Below are positions 17,259 through 25,557 of a DNA stretch of 64,000 nucleotides, in pieces. Position 1 is the first letter of the stretch. Every line of letters starts with the position of its first letter. Source of the DNA: Floridanema evergladense. GTDB lineage: Bacteria; Cyanobacteriota; Cyanobacteriia; Cyanobacteriales; Aerosakkonemataceae. The DNA lies in assembly GCF_041929205.1 (NCBI RefSeq), contig NZ_JBHFNT010000194.1; one strand, written 5' to 3'. The notes below the pieces were generated by a model, which was given only the letters and a program-made list of their open reading frames with translations, had not been told where the DNA came from and searched no databases. Both the position numbers and the translations under genes were made by a program.

Positions 17259-18329
17259 TTAATTAGACTTACCAGGAACTGATTCAAATTTACCAACTAA
17301 AGCCAAAGAAGATGAAAACTTTTTCCGCTTCCAAATAGAAGCAGCACCTAATACTCCTAATAGTAAAAGTCCCAACTCTTCGCCCGGTTCTGGTACGCTA
17401 GTGCTGAGTGCGGAATAAGCTTGTTTTGCTAGTAATTTATGCCCTGCGGTAGTTGGGTGAATGGTATCCCAAAATAGAAACTGGTCTGGGTTTTGGCAAG
17501 ATGGTTCTAATAGACATCCTTGAGTAACATTGGTGAAGTTGTAATTACCAGGGTTGCTAACTGCATCTGCAAATAAAGAAGCAAAATCTAACGAAACTAT
17601 TTTGGCATCATAACTTTGAGATAAACTATTAATTGTTTGCTGAAGTGCCAAATTATGTGCTTGGGTCAAAGTATTTAATGATGTTTTTAATGGTGTCCCA
17701 TTAGTTAATGGTAATTCTCCTAAACTGGGTAGATTAGCAACTGCAATCTGTTTTGCGCCAGCTGCCAATAATGAATTAAGCGCCAAAGATATATTGTTAA
17801 TCGATTGATTAGGAGTTGTAAATGGCGTAAACCATGTAGATGTAGTAGGCAAGTAATCATTTGCACCTGCCCAAATAATATAAAGGGCATTTGGATCGGC
17901 GGGCTGACTTGTTGCTTGCAAAATATTAAGATAAGTTCCTACTTGTTGTTGTAAACCGAAAGCGTTTTGATTGAATGTGTTAGCGAAATCTGTAGTCGCT
18001 CCACCAAAGGCAAAATTAACACTTTGGTTGGGAATTTGTGGCAAAGGTATGGATGTGTTTGGCTGAGTAATAAATGTGCTAGGTGTTAATCTTAAATCTT
18101 GAGCCAGATAATCAACCCAGTTTTGCTCATTAGAAAATCGACCATTGAAGTAGAAACCCGGAAACTGTTGAGGAGCAGAGTTATAAATATTGCCTGTATC
18201 GGAAAGGCTGTCACCAAAAACGTACATTTTAGTGTAATTTAATTCAGCAGCTTGGGCAGCGAATTCCGAGACAGGGGTAAATGCGATCGCAGCACTTGCG
18301 CTTGCAACAACAAGTTTTTGCCAAACCAT
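17259..18329 (-). CDS. Secreted SGNH/GDSL esterase-lipase with PEP-CTERM tail
   Basis: 356 residues. A signal peptide ends near AAQAAEL (about residue 28). SGNH blocks: GDSLSDTGN with nucleophile Ser41, GRFSNEQNWVDYLA, NFAFGGATT with the oxyanion Gly, IWAGANDY with Asn157, and DTIHPTTAGH with Asp288/His291. It therefore looks like an active hydrolase of ester-linked lipid or glycan. The C-terminus has VPEP (312-315), a hydrophobic helix and a basic WKRKK stretch: a PEP-CTERM sorting signal, which normally targets proteins for exosortase processing in exopolysaccharide producers. No exosortase is in the window. Confidence 0.92.
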   Translation of the reverse strand: MVWQKLVVASASAAIAFTPVSEFAAQAAELNYTKMYVFGDSLSDTGNIYNSAPQQFPGFYFNGRFSNEQNWVDYLAQDLRLTPSTFITQPNTSIPLPQIPNQSVNFAFGGATTDFANTFNQNAFGLQQQVGTYLNILQATSQPADPNALYIIWAGANDYLPTTSTWFTPFTTPNQSINNISLALNSLLAAGAKQIAVANLPSLGELPLTNGTPLKTSLNTLTQAHNLALQQTINSLSQSYDAKIVSLDFASLFADAVSNPGNYNFTNVTQGCLLEPSCQNPDQFLFWDTIHPTTAGHKLLAKQAYSALSTSVPEPGEELGLLLLGVLGAASIWKRKKFSSSLALVGKFESVPGKSN

Positions 18330-18470
18330 ATATCTTCTCTTAGGGAAACCGAATTTATACTGATATTGTAAGTGATAGACTATATAAAATTTATAATGTT
18401 TCTATGAAGTAACTCAAGCCAAATAAAGATATGTACTGTCTCAGGAAATGATGTAAAAATTTGTATCTTT

Positions 18471-18602
18471 ATGACTGTAGCACCAAGTCGCAATCAAGCT
18501 GCTTATTTTGCGATCGCCTTTTTGCAATTATTTAAGAAGTACGATCGCACTTTACAAACCCTACCTCTTACCACAAAGCGGGTTTTGATAGGATTAGGAT
18601 AA
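18471..18602 (+). pseudogene. Remnant of an MFS transporter gene
   Basis: Positions 18476-18517 match 16947-16988 of the upstream MFS gene at 40 of 42 bases and in the same reading frame (VAPSRNQAAYFAIA against VAPSHNQATYFAIA). The frame then runs into unrelated sequence and stops at 18602, giving a 43-codon ORF from ATG 18471. The segment beginning GCGATCGCCTTTTTGC recurs again at 19411. Most likely a decayed copy or a small duplication, not a functional gene. Confidence 0.55.
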
Positions 18603-18756
18603 ATCAATCATCATTTAAAGTAGACTAAAAGCAGAAGGCGATCGCTCAGTTATGCTCTTGGGATAGTAACTGGGTTTTTGTTTGATGCGTAACGGCATCA
18701 CGTACATCACACCGAAATCACACAATAGGCAAAACAATTGCCATAATGTTAGCATG

Positions 18757-18773
18757 AAATTATCAGATAATTT
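18757..18773. promoter_or_regulatory. Palindromic candidate operator before the toxin-antitoxin pair
   Basis: AAATTATCAGATAATTT is a perfect 8-1-8 palindrome ending 12 bp before the antitoxin ATG. Phd/YefM antitoxins repress their own operon by binding such palindromes, so this is the natural candidate site; the role is inferred. A CATAAT at 18742-18747 may be a -10 box. Confidence 0.5.
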
Positions 18774-18785
18774 TTTGCAAATATT

Positions 18786-19073
18786 ATGCTCAGTCTGAGT
18801 GACATTTATCCTCTCTCGGAGTTCCAACGGGGTGCGAAAGCTTTCCTAGCAAAACTCAATGAAACTAAAGCACCCATAGTTCTGACTGTGAATGGTAAAG
18901 CTAGTGTAGTTGTTCAAGATGCTGAAAGCTACCAGCAACTGCTCGATAAGGTTGAGTTACTGGAGTCTATTGTAGGTATCCGCAAAAGTATAGAAGAATT
19001 TGAGCAAGGGAAAGGGATTCCTCTGAAGCAAGCATTTGCAGAACTTCGGGAAAAATATGGTTTACCAGATTGA
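18786..19073 (+). CDS. Phd/YefM-family antitoxin
   Basis: 95 residues. The N-terminal half (SDIYPLSEFQRGAKAFLAKLNETKAPIVLTVNGKASVVVQDAESYQQL) is the typical Phd/YefM DNA-binding fold. The helical, charged C-terminus would wrap the toxin. It neutralises the RelE/ParE-type product of the next gene, whose start overlaps this gene's end by 14 bp, and represses the operon. A palindrome sits just upstream. Confidence 0.9.
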   Translation: MLSLSDIYPLSEFQRGAKAFLAKLNETKAPIVLTVNGKASVVVQDAESYQQLLDKVELLESIVGIRKSIEEFEQGKGIPLKQAFAELREKYGLPD

Positions 19074-19407
19074 AATATCTCCTACTGCGGTAGCTGATAT
19101 AGAAAGTATTTTTCTTTGGATCAAGGAGGATTCACCGGAAAACGCTTATCGCTGGGTAAGAGGATGTTATGAAATTATGTTGACACTGGAAAACTTTCCC
19201 AAGCGTTGTGCTTTGGCGATCGAAAGTGAGTATATGGAAATAGAGATACGCCAACTTCTCTATAAAAAGCAATTCAATATTTTATTTACTGTTAGTGAAA
19301 TAGTTGAGCAAGAGCAAGGAATTGTGCGTATTCATCGCGTGCGCCGTTGTTCTCAACAAGCACTTCAAAGTATAGATCAACTCTTAGGTGATGAACCAGA
19401 AACTTAA
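19060..19407 (+). CDS. RelE/ParE-family toxin
   Basis: 115 residues from the ATG at 19060, which overlaps the antitoxin end; the frame extends to 19036 but that start lies deeper inside the antitoxin. Sequence blocks YQIEISPTAVADIESIFLWI, a central RW-rich helix, KRCALAIES and the C-terminal strand GIVRIHRVRR follow the RelE/ParE fold. The family either cleaves ribosome-bound mRNA (RelE) or poisons gyrase (ParE); which of these applies cannot be told. The pair forms a type II toxin-antitoxin operon. Confidence 0.88.
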   Translation, partial: VYQIEISPTAVADIESIFLWIKEDSPENAYRWVRGCYEIMLTLENFPKRCALAIESEYMEIEIRQLLYKKQFNILFTVSEIVEQEQGIVRIHRVRRCSQQALQSIDQLLGDEPET

Positions 19408-19489
19408 AACGCGATCGCCTTTTTGCAATTACTCAGAAGTTCTGCCTTTCTTACACTAGATGTAGTCCCATTAAAAATCCCACAGGCGA

Positions 19490-20476
19490 ATGAACCAAGT
19501 TGATTATTTGCGAATTAGTTTAATCGATCGCTGCAATTTTCGTTGTCAGTACTGTATGCCGGAAGGTGCAGAACTGGACTATATTTTGCAGCAACAATTA
19601 CTTACTTACGAAGAACTACTGACGCTGATTGAGGAAGTGTTCATTCCTGTAGGTTTTACTCGTTTCCGCTTGACTGGGGGTGAACCTTTGTTGCGTCCAA
19701 GGGTAGTCGAGTTGGTGGGTGCGATCGCATCTCTACCCCAAACGCAAGATTTATCAATAACAACCAACGGATTTTTACTCGCACCCTTGGCGCAAGACCT
19801 CTACAATGCAGGTTTGCGGCGAATTAATATTAGTTTGGATTCTCTCGATCCACAAACTTTCGATCTGATTACTGGAAATCGAGGACGTTCTCGCTGGGAA
19901 AAAGTTTGGCAAGGAATTCAAGCTGCTTACCAAGTTGGTTTCAATCCCCTCAAACTCAATGTGGTGGTGATTCCGGGGGTAAATGACCAAGAAATTTTGG
20001 ATTTAGCGGCTTTGTCGATCGACCGGGAATGGCACGTCCGGTTTATTGAATTTATGCCGATCGGTAATTCTGATTTGTTTAGCGATCGTGGTTGGGTAGC
20101 TTCCGAACAGTTGCGCCAACAAATTCGCGATCGCTGGGGCTTGACAGAATCGCAAGTGCGTGGTAATGGCCCTGCTGATGTATTTAAAATTCCGGGAGCC
20201 AAGGGAACGCTAGGATTTATCAGTCAGATGTCGGAGTGTTTTTGCGATCGGTGTAACCGGATGCGTCTTTCTGCTGACGGTTGGTTGCGCCCTTGTCTGT
20301 TGAACGAAACCGGAGAAATCGACTTAAAAACCGCCCTCCGCAAAGGTATTAACCCTACTGAACTAAGAGAGCGAGTCCGAGAATTACTAAATATTAAACC
20401 AGAGATAAACTTTAAACAACGTGACTCTGGAACTACAGGTACTTACAGGCGCACCATGTCACAAATTGGCGGCTGA
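19490..20476 (+). CDS. moaA: GTP 3',8-cyclase (molybdenum cofactor synthesis)
   Basis: Radical SAM enzyme that converts GTP to the 3',8-cyclo intermediate on the path to cyclic pyranopterin monophosphate. The N-terminal cluster CxxxCxxC is C15-NFR-C19-QY-C22. The C-terminal second cluster is in ECFCDRCNRMR and the distal Cys in RPCL. FTRFRLTGGEPLLRP and the family GTGTYRR-like terminal motif (here SGTTGTYRRT) are present. 328 residues is full length, with a short N-terminus. No other moa genes are adjacent. It is convergent with rpsD. Confidence 0.96.
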   Translation: MNQVDYLRISLIDRCNFRCQYCMPEGAELDYILQQQLLTYEELLTLIEEVFIPVGFTRFRLTGGEPLLRPRVVELVGAIASLPQTQDLSITTNGFLLAPLAQDLYNAGLRRINISLDSLDPQTFDLITGNRGRSRWEKVWQGIQAAYQVGFNPLKLNVVVIPGVNDQEILDLAALSIDREWHVRFIEFMPIGNSDLFSDRGWVASEQLRQQIRDRWGLTESQVRGNGPADVFKIPGAKGTLGFISQMSECFCDRCNRMRLSADGWLRPCLLNETGEIDLKTALRKGINPTELRERVRELLNIKPEINFKQRDSGTTGTYRRTMSQIGG

Positions 20477-20484
20477 GACAATTT

Positions 20485-20559
20485 TAGATTTCAGATTTCA
20501 GATTTTAGATTTTAGATTTTAACCGCAATCCAAAATCTAAAATCCCAAATCTAAAATCA
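20485..20559. terminator. Inverted repeat of GATTTTAGATTT units between moaA and rpsD
   Basis: Tandem GATTTTAGATTT-type units are followed by their complement (AATCCAAAATCTAAAATC), giving a long AT-rich hairpin exactly between two convergent genes. It probably serves as a shared transcript end. Confidence 0.6.
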
Positions 20560-21168
20560 TTAAGCTTGCCGTGAGTAGTACTCAACCACCAGTAGTTCGT
20601 TAATCTGTAGCGCTACCCATTCCCGCTCAATCACGCCGTTAACTTTGCCAACCAACTTAGTCTTATCGAATTCTAAATGGCTCGGCAAGTTAGCCAAACC
20701 GGGATATTGCAAGTTAGCTTCTGCCAACTGACGAGAGTTGTCCCTGTCTCTGACGCTAATAACTTCGCCCGGTTTGCATTGGTAGCTGGCAATGGTAACT
20801 TTACGACCATTAACTGTAATGTGACCGTGATTTACCATTTGTCGAGCCGCTGGAATGGTAGGAGCCAAACCCAAACGGAAAACAGTGTTGTCTAAACGCA
20901 TTTCTAATAATTGCAGCAACACTTGTCCCGTAGAACCAGTGGCGCGACGAGCTTTCCGCACATAACGCAGGAGTTGTCTTTCCGACACCCCGTAGTTAAA
21001 GCGCAGCTTTTGTTTTTCTTCTAAACGAATCGCATACTCAGAACGTTTCTTCCGGTTTGCACCATGTTGCCCTGGAGGGCTGGTTTTTCTCGCTGATTTG
21101 CGAGTTAAGCCGGGGAGGTCTCCCAGGCGACGAACCACTCTGAGGCGTGGGCCTCTATATCGCGACAT
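20560..21168 (-). CDS. rpsD: 30S ribosomal protein S4
   Basis: Primary 16S rRNA-binding protein that nucleates assembly of the small-subunit body. The 202 residues open with MSRYRGPRLRVVRRLG and the long KTSPPGQHG segment typical of cyanobacterial and plastid S4. The S4 RNA-binding domain follows (RLDNTVFRLGLAPTIPAARQMVNHGHITVNG, about 90-150). It is a single gene outside the alpha operon, as in other cyanobacteria. A CGCTTCCTCTC on the plus strand upstream gives the GAGAGGAAGCG ribosome site. Confidence 0.98.
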   Translation of the reverse strand: MSRYRGPRLRVVRRLGDLPGLTRKSARKTSPPGQHGANRKKRSEYAIRLEEKQKLRFNYGVSERQLLRYVRKARRATGSTGQVLLQLLEMRLDNTVFRLGLAPTIPAARQMVNHGHITVNGRKVTIASYQCKPGEVISVRDRDNSRQLAEANLQYPGLANLPSHLEFDKTKLVGKVNGVIEREWVALQINELLVVEYYSRQA

Positions 21169-21419
21169 CTCGCTTCCTCTCTAGTTATCCAGATTAAATT
21201 TTACCCAGAATTTCTAGTATATAGTTAAATTAACAATTTTTTTAACTGGGCGCTCATAAATTTTACCTTAATTTCGCAAGAAAACCACAATCTGGTAAAT
21301 CCCAATCCCCAGTCCCCAATCCCCAAATTACACGCAAAGGCAAAAAAGATTGTAAATTCTTTCCAGACTAACTATAGTTCTGTATGTTTCCCAGTTCCTA
21401 TATTTTTACTAGAACTAGC

Positions 21420-22013
21420 ATGAGAATGCTGTTTCGTTGTTTTGCCCCATCTTGGGCTTCCCTGTTGTTGTTAACAGTTGCCATTCCCAGCCAATCTCTC
21501 GCTGTGGAATCGAATGCTTTTGATTATGATTTCAAGACTTGTGGAGTAGAGTTAGCGCGTGCGGGTATTCCGGCATCGGAGGCATCAGAATCTTGTTCCG
21601 ACGCACTTTACCCCAGAGATTTAACCGTTTGCGTTTTAACTATTTACAAACAAACGAAAATTTCTCCAGCAGATGCGCTGACTACCTGTAGACAAGTCCG
21701 ACGACCCCGCGATTTAGGAAGTTGTGTAGCAAACATCAGTCTAAATACTACCGGGGGCAATCCTGGCGCGATTTTAGATAATTGTCGCCGTAGTTTGTTA
21801 CCAGTGCGTTTTGGTAAGTGTGTTGTCGGTTTGGTTGAGTCACTAAAATTGCCAGTAACTGGGGTAATGAATAACTGTATTGATGGTACCGATCGTCCAA
21901 GAGATTTCTATCCACCTGGAGCTAGTCCTTTACGAGAAGCACCACCGCAGCAACCATTGATTGTTCCTGTACCAGTTAATCCCACTCTACCACCACCAAC
22001 TACAACTCCTTAA
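21420..22013 (+). CDS. Secreted Cys-rich repeat protein of unknown function
   Basis: 197 residues from ATG 21420; an in-frame ATG at 21384 would add 12 residues and is close to a TATAGT box at about 21373-21378, so the later start fits better. The signal peptide ends near SQSLA (about residue 28). The mature part has four degenerate repeats of about 35 residues, each with a Cys followed by (R/Y)PRDL..C. It holds eight cysteines, probably four disulfides, and a Pro/Thr-rich tail. It is presumably periplasmic or extracellular. Family name not recognised. Confidence 0.7.
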   Translation: MRMLFRCFAPSWASLLLLTVAIPSQSLAVESNAFDYDFKTCGVELARAGIPASEASESCSDALYPRDLTVCVLTIYKQTKISPADALTTCRQVRRPRDLGSCVANISLNTTGGNPGAILDNCRRSLLPVRFGKCVVGLVESLKLPVTGVMNNCIDGTDRPRDFYPPGASPLREAPPQQPLIVPVPVNPTLPPPTTTP

Positions 22014-22036
22014 CAGGTTTAAGAAGAATCAGTTTT

Positions 22037-22064
22037 CCGTCTCCATCTTTGAGGCGGTTTTTTT
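22037..22064 (+). terminator. Rho-independent terminator
   Basis: CCGTCTC and GAGGCGG arms (one G-U pair) around an eight-base loop, followed by seven or more T. It lies 23 bp after the stop of the Cys-rich protein gene. Confidence 0.85.
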
Positions 22065-22239
22065 ATGGGCATCTGAGTAAGTGATACGTATCACTGTTTG
22101 CGGTTCATTTTGCTCACTAAGAAAATTGTTTTCTCTCACGATTCATAATTTATATTAATCACATTTTATTCCTCTTTTGAATCACCCTGACGCTGATTGA
22201 TTTAAACGATATTATAAGTATCGAGTTCAAAAGTTCGTT

Positions 22240-22452
22240 ATGCAAGTTCAACTTTTACCTAATGCCCTTTCTGAATTATACGCTCAAGTTAGTAATTCTG
22301 GACAAGTTACTTTAGCCGATCGCTATGGATTGATGGCAGCAGTGTTAGATGAAACTTTAGATGAGGAACAAAGAATGGCTGTGAATCGGATTATTTATAG
22401 CATATACAAAAGGAAGTTGGTAATTGTAAATGAGATTTCTAGTATTTCTTAG
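22240..22452 (+). CDS. Small cyanobacterial hypothetical protein
   Basis: 70 residues. SGQVTLADRYGLMAAVLDETLDEEQRMAVNRIIYSIYKRKL is helical and acidic then basic, a pattern I associate with a small protein widespread in cyanobacteria and without known function. No signal peptide. It is bracketed by two rho-independent terminators, so it is an independent transcript. Confidence 0.65.
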   Translation: MQVQLLPNALSELYAQVSNSGQVTLADRYGLMAAVLDETLDEEQRMAVNRIIYSIYKRKLVIVNEISSIS

Positions 22453-22575
22453 TAATTGATTTGGTTTCAATTACTGTAAGTTTATTATTAATTTTCCCTA
22501 TACCAGAATCGATAAATACCTACTTCCTCATTAGCTATTCTTTATGGAAAACTAAAGATATACAATCTCTCTCCG

Positions 22576-22607
22576 CCTGTCTAGTTAGTTACTCAGACAG
22601 GTTTTTT
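22576..22607 (+). terminator. Rho-independent terminator
   Basis: Perfect arms CCTGTCT / AGACAGG followed by GTTTTTTTAG, placed about 125 bp after the 70-residue ORF. Confidence 0.85.
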
Positions 22608-22742
22608 TAGTGTTTATAAGAATGGGGGTAGACAACTTAGTACATTTGTACTATAATAGATTCAAGTTAAGTGATTGAGCCAACCTAATCTAGGAACTGG
22701 CTAAGGAAAAAAGTTGTAGAGCATGGATGCGGGTTTTAGCTT

Positions 22743-23009
22743 ATGAATAAGCATTATATTCTCAATCTCAATCCTCACGCGAAGCAGGAGTGGGATCGTT
22801 GCACTTTGCGAGATCCGCTAACAGCTAAGCGTCCTGATTTCGCTAAGTTGATTGCAGAAGTGGTGGGAGGAAAACCTGGTTCTTACTTAGTTTCTGTGCA
22901 GATTGAAGTGGAAGTTTTGGATAAAGCAGGTTTGCCCCAGTCTGAGCAACTAACTCTTAGTTTGCCGGAAATTTCTGTTCATTCTCATCCACAGGAATTA
23001 GTTGCTTAA
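22743..23009 (+). CDS. Small hypothetical protein
   Basis: 88 residues, start ATG 22743. The N-terminus (MNKHYILNLNPHAKQEWDRCTLRDPLTAKRPDF) and the strand-rich C-terminal half (SYLVSVQIEVEVLD ... LTLSLPEISVHSHP) give no recognised family. No signal peptide or membrane segment. A 203-bp gap follows before the next small gene. A structured leader (22622-22742) with a TTGTACTATAAT-like promoter around 22647-22658 lies upstream. Confidence 0.55.
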   Translation: MNKHYILNLNPHAKQEWDRCTLRDPLTAKRPDFAKLIAEVVGGKPGSYLVSVQIEVEVLDKAGLPQSEQLTLSLPEISVHSHPQELVA

Positions 23010-23212
23010 AGTAGAAGGTAGAGGGGAAAGTTCGATCGGGGTTTACAGAGCGGCGAGATTTCTTAATTAATCTTGCTTATCATGTAAATCAATAAATCCC
23101 GATCTGGTTTGGAGTTAATTAATTTCCCCTTGTTTCCCTACCATTTTGTTACTAGTTAGTTGTTGCTAGTTAGGTAATTTTTGCTGGCTACAGTTTCAGA
23201 GGATAAGTTTTA

Positions 23213-23584
23213 ATGCTCAAGCTGAGTGATTATCCGGTAGCGATCGCTAGAACCAACCAAGCGATCGTAGAATTAGACTATGAATTGTCTGCGTTACGTC
23301 AAGTAATTTCTGCTTTTGAAGGCAAAGCAGAGATGATAGTTGCCACTGATTTTAACCTAAAAAATGATAGCCAACGGAAAGCCCGAAGATTTGAATTATT
23401 GCAAGTTAATCAAGAATACCAAAAAGCTCAAGAACTCTCAGCAAAATTAGCAACCGAAAAAAGTAATGCTGTTGCTCATTTAGAATATCTGAGAAATCAG
23501 TTTAGTGTCGCTAAACTAGAAGCGAGATTAATGATTGCCCAACAACTTTCCGGGTTAGAATCAAGAGAATTTGCAGGTTTTTAA
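23213..23584 (+). CDS. Small coiled-coil hypothetical protein
   Basis: 123 residues, start ATG 23213 with GAGGAT at 23199-23204. It is almost wholly helical with heptad-like spacing (LSALRQVISAFEGK, YQKAQELSAKLATEKSNAVAHLEYLRNQF), so a coiled-coil protein. The size and the small neighbour upstream recall accessory gene pairs of mobile elements, but no integrase or phage gene is nearby. Function unknown. Confidence 0.55.
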   Translation: MLKLSDYPVAIARTNQAIVELDYELSALRQVISAFEGKAEMIVATDFNLKNDSQRKARRFELLQVNQEYQKAQELSAKLATEKSNAVAHLEYLRNQFSVAKLEARLMIAQQLSGLESREFAGF

Positions 23585-23700
23585 ATAGTAATAAAGTTTC
23601 TCCTTTGGGTGGTGGTAGGGCTTGTTGTCCTACTATTTTTTTTGCAGATGCAAAAGTAGAGACGTTGTATACAAAGTCTCTACAATATGGGTAATCTCTA

Positions 23701-23803
23701 CTCAGATCTTGCAGATCTGGGAGGTTCTACCTCCCAGATCTCGTTACCAGGTTCAACCTGGTAACGAAAAACAGAGGCTCTGCCTCAAGGTGTAAGATCT
23801 GAG
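23701..23803. repeat. Three-palindrome dispersed element, copy 2
   Basis: The ends CTCAGATCTTGCA and TGTAAGATCTGAG form a 13-bp inverted repeat with one mismatch. Inside are GGGAGGTTCTACCTCCC (23720-23736), a 25-nt palindrome with arms CGTTACCAGGTT, and GAGGCTCTGCCTC. It lies just past the 3' end of the class II aldolase/VOC operon. The same modules appear at 15380-15466 and 44206-44271. Confidence 0.85.
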
Positions 23804-23807
23804 TCTA

Positions 23808-24461
23808 CTAAACCTTGATTTCCGACATCCGAAGTCCGCCGATATTTTGGCAGAAGAAAGTGGCTTGATTTTCGGGACTGCGGTTAATTAATTCGATGAT
23901 TTGTCCAGCAGAATTTCTTAAGAACCATTGAGTGAGAGAGTCACCTACTACAGGTTCTAAAGATAGGGGAATAAAGCCTTTTTCTTGCCAATTTAATGCT
24001 GCTGTTTGCAGGTCGTCAACTTTGATGGCTACGTGATGCACGGCTGCTAGTCCTCGTTCTTGGATAAAGCGGTGCGTGCGATCGCCCTCCGCGTGCGGTG
24101 CTTGTAAAACAACTAAACCACCCGAAGGCATTAATATGGTTTCTAAATGTATCCACAAATCAGCAGTCAGACTATAATTTTGGGGACAGAATTCTAAGGG
24201 GAAAATTCCTGGCCCTTCCACAACTCTGCCTTGGAATTTAGCCAAAGCTGCGGCGTAATTTTCTAAGCTAGTAAAGTCAAGGAAACTGACAACTAAATGG
24301 TCTACTTCTACTGCTTCGCCGTAAATTTTAGTATGAAAAGACCACCGAGCAAAAAAGTCTGGTGTGGCATAATCGGGTTTAAATTCCAGTAAGCCTAATT
24401 TTTCCGAAAAAGGTGATTCTCCAGGGGAGAATTTGCCTTTGCTAGTCTCTAATTGTTTCAT
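23808..24461 (-). CDS. VOC (glyoxalase/dioxygenase superfamily) protein
   Basis: 217 residues. Two vicinal-oxygen-chelate half-modules are seen: VEVDHLVVSFLDFTSLENYA near residue 55 and AAVHHVAIKVDDLQTAALNWQEKGF near 140, the second ending in the GQIIELI strand. The His residues of VDH and VHH plus Glu of IIELI are the expected metal ligands. Substrate unknown. It is the second gene of a two-gene operon with the class II aldolase homologue, 28 bp apart, so both may act on the same small metabolite. Confidence 0.75.
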   Translation of the reverse strand: MKQLETSKGKFSPGESPFSEKLGLLEFKPDYATPDFFARWSFHTKIYGEAVEVDHLVVSFLDFTSLENYAAALAKFQGRVVEGPGIFPLEFCPQNYSLTADLWIHLETILMPSGGLVVLQAPHAEGDRTHRFIQERGLAAVHHVAIKVDDLQTAALNWQEKGFIPLSLEPVVGDSLTQWFLRNSAGQIIELINRSPENQATFFCQNIGGLRMSEIKV

Positions 24462-24489
24462 GGTTTCGCTAGTTTTTACTTACCTAAAA

Positions 24490-25263
24490 TTAATCGAGTA
24501 AATCTGGCTGTTCTTGTACAATCAGGTCGTAAAGTGGTTGGAAACTAAACCAACCCATGTGATGCGAACCTACTTGTTTAGCGGTTAAACTGGCATACTC
24601 CGGTTCTATCAAGATGGGTTTGCCAGCGGCTTCTGCCATTAGTTGTACTTGACAAGAACGCTCCATTGTGATGAACCACCAAGCTGCTTCATCTATAGTA
24701 TGACCTACTGTGAGCAGTCCGTGATTGCGAAGGATGAGGGCTTTGCGATCGCCCAACGCCCCAGCAATTCTTCGCGCCTCCTCAATTTCCAGCACAACTC
24801 CGGTATAATCATCAAATAAGCCGTGATCCCCGTAAAACGAACAAGCATCCTGAGTCAAAGGATCGAGGAGACGACCCAAGCAAGACCAAGCTTTGCCGTA
24901 AGTGGAATGGGCATGGGCAGCAGCTACCACATCAGGACGGGCAGCATGGACTTGGGAGTGAATGGCAAAAGCGGCTTCGTTGAGAGGTTTGTTTCCGGCA
25001 ATCACTTCGCCTTGGTGGTTAACTAAAATCAAGTCGCTGGCGCGAATTAGCCGAAAGTGCATTCCAAAAGGGTTGACCCAAAAATGATTCGGGTTTTCCG
25101 GGTCACGGGCGGTAATGTGTCCGGCAATACCTTCACTAAAACCAAATTTGGCGAACAGACGAAAGGCAGCAGCAAGACGTTGTTTGCGGTACAGACGTTC
25201 TGCTTCAAACGACGAAAATGTGGGCGATTGAGGGATAACTTTGGGAACTCTAACATTAACCAT
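24490..25263 (-). CDS. Class II aldolase/adducin family protein
   Basis: 257 residues. Zinc-type class II aldolase/adducin head: GFSEGIAGHITARDPENPNHFWVNPFG (phosphate or substrate loop), AHAHSTYGKAW (zinc His pair) and LILRNHGLLTVG (third His). Members include fuculose-1-phosphate aldolase, dehydratases and uncharacterised decarboxylase-like proteins; this one resembles the uncharacterised AraD-like branch. Upstream of the VOC gene on the same strand. It is divergent from the lipid kinase gene across a 294-bp AT-rich region with no other feature seen. Confidence 0.85.
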   Translation of the reverse strand: MVNVRVPKVIPQSPTFSSFEAERLYRKQRLAAAFRLFAKFGFSEGIAGHITARDPENPNHFWVNPFGMHFRLIRASDLILVNHQGEVIAGNKPLNEAAFAIHSQVHAARPDVVAAAHAHSTYGKAWSCLGRLLDPLTQDACSFYGDHGLFDDYTGVVLEIEEARRIAGALGDRKALILRNHGLLTVGHTIDEAAWWFITMERSCQVQLMAEAAGKPILIEPEYASLTAKQVGSHHMGWFSFQPLYDLIVQEQPDLLD

Positions 25264-25557
25264 AAGTTTGCTTTTTTCAGGTACGGTAGAGACATTTTAT
25301 AAAACGTCTGTACTTAGTTTAACCAAGTAATTTTTATTTTTCTAAGTGGGTGAACTAATTGTTAAATACCTATCGATTATTGTTTACAAAAATTTTTAAT
25401 TCAATAGCTATTAATAAAATGATTGACAGTCAAAAAATCTGTCAGAATCAGAATTAGAGAAAGCGATTAATTTATTTGCATTACACCAATTTGTTAATCA
25501 ATTTCAGCAAATATCTGCAACTATCGAAAGATATATTTTTAGGCTCAATTACCAATT

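Noticed and set aside
18615..18827. Minus-strand 70-codon ORF before the antitoxin gene
   Set aside because: Overlaps the antitoxin start and the palindromic operator, with no ribosome site or family resemblance.
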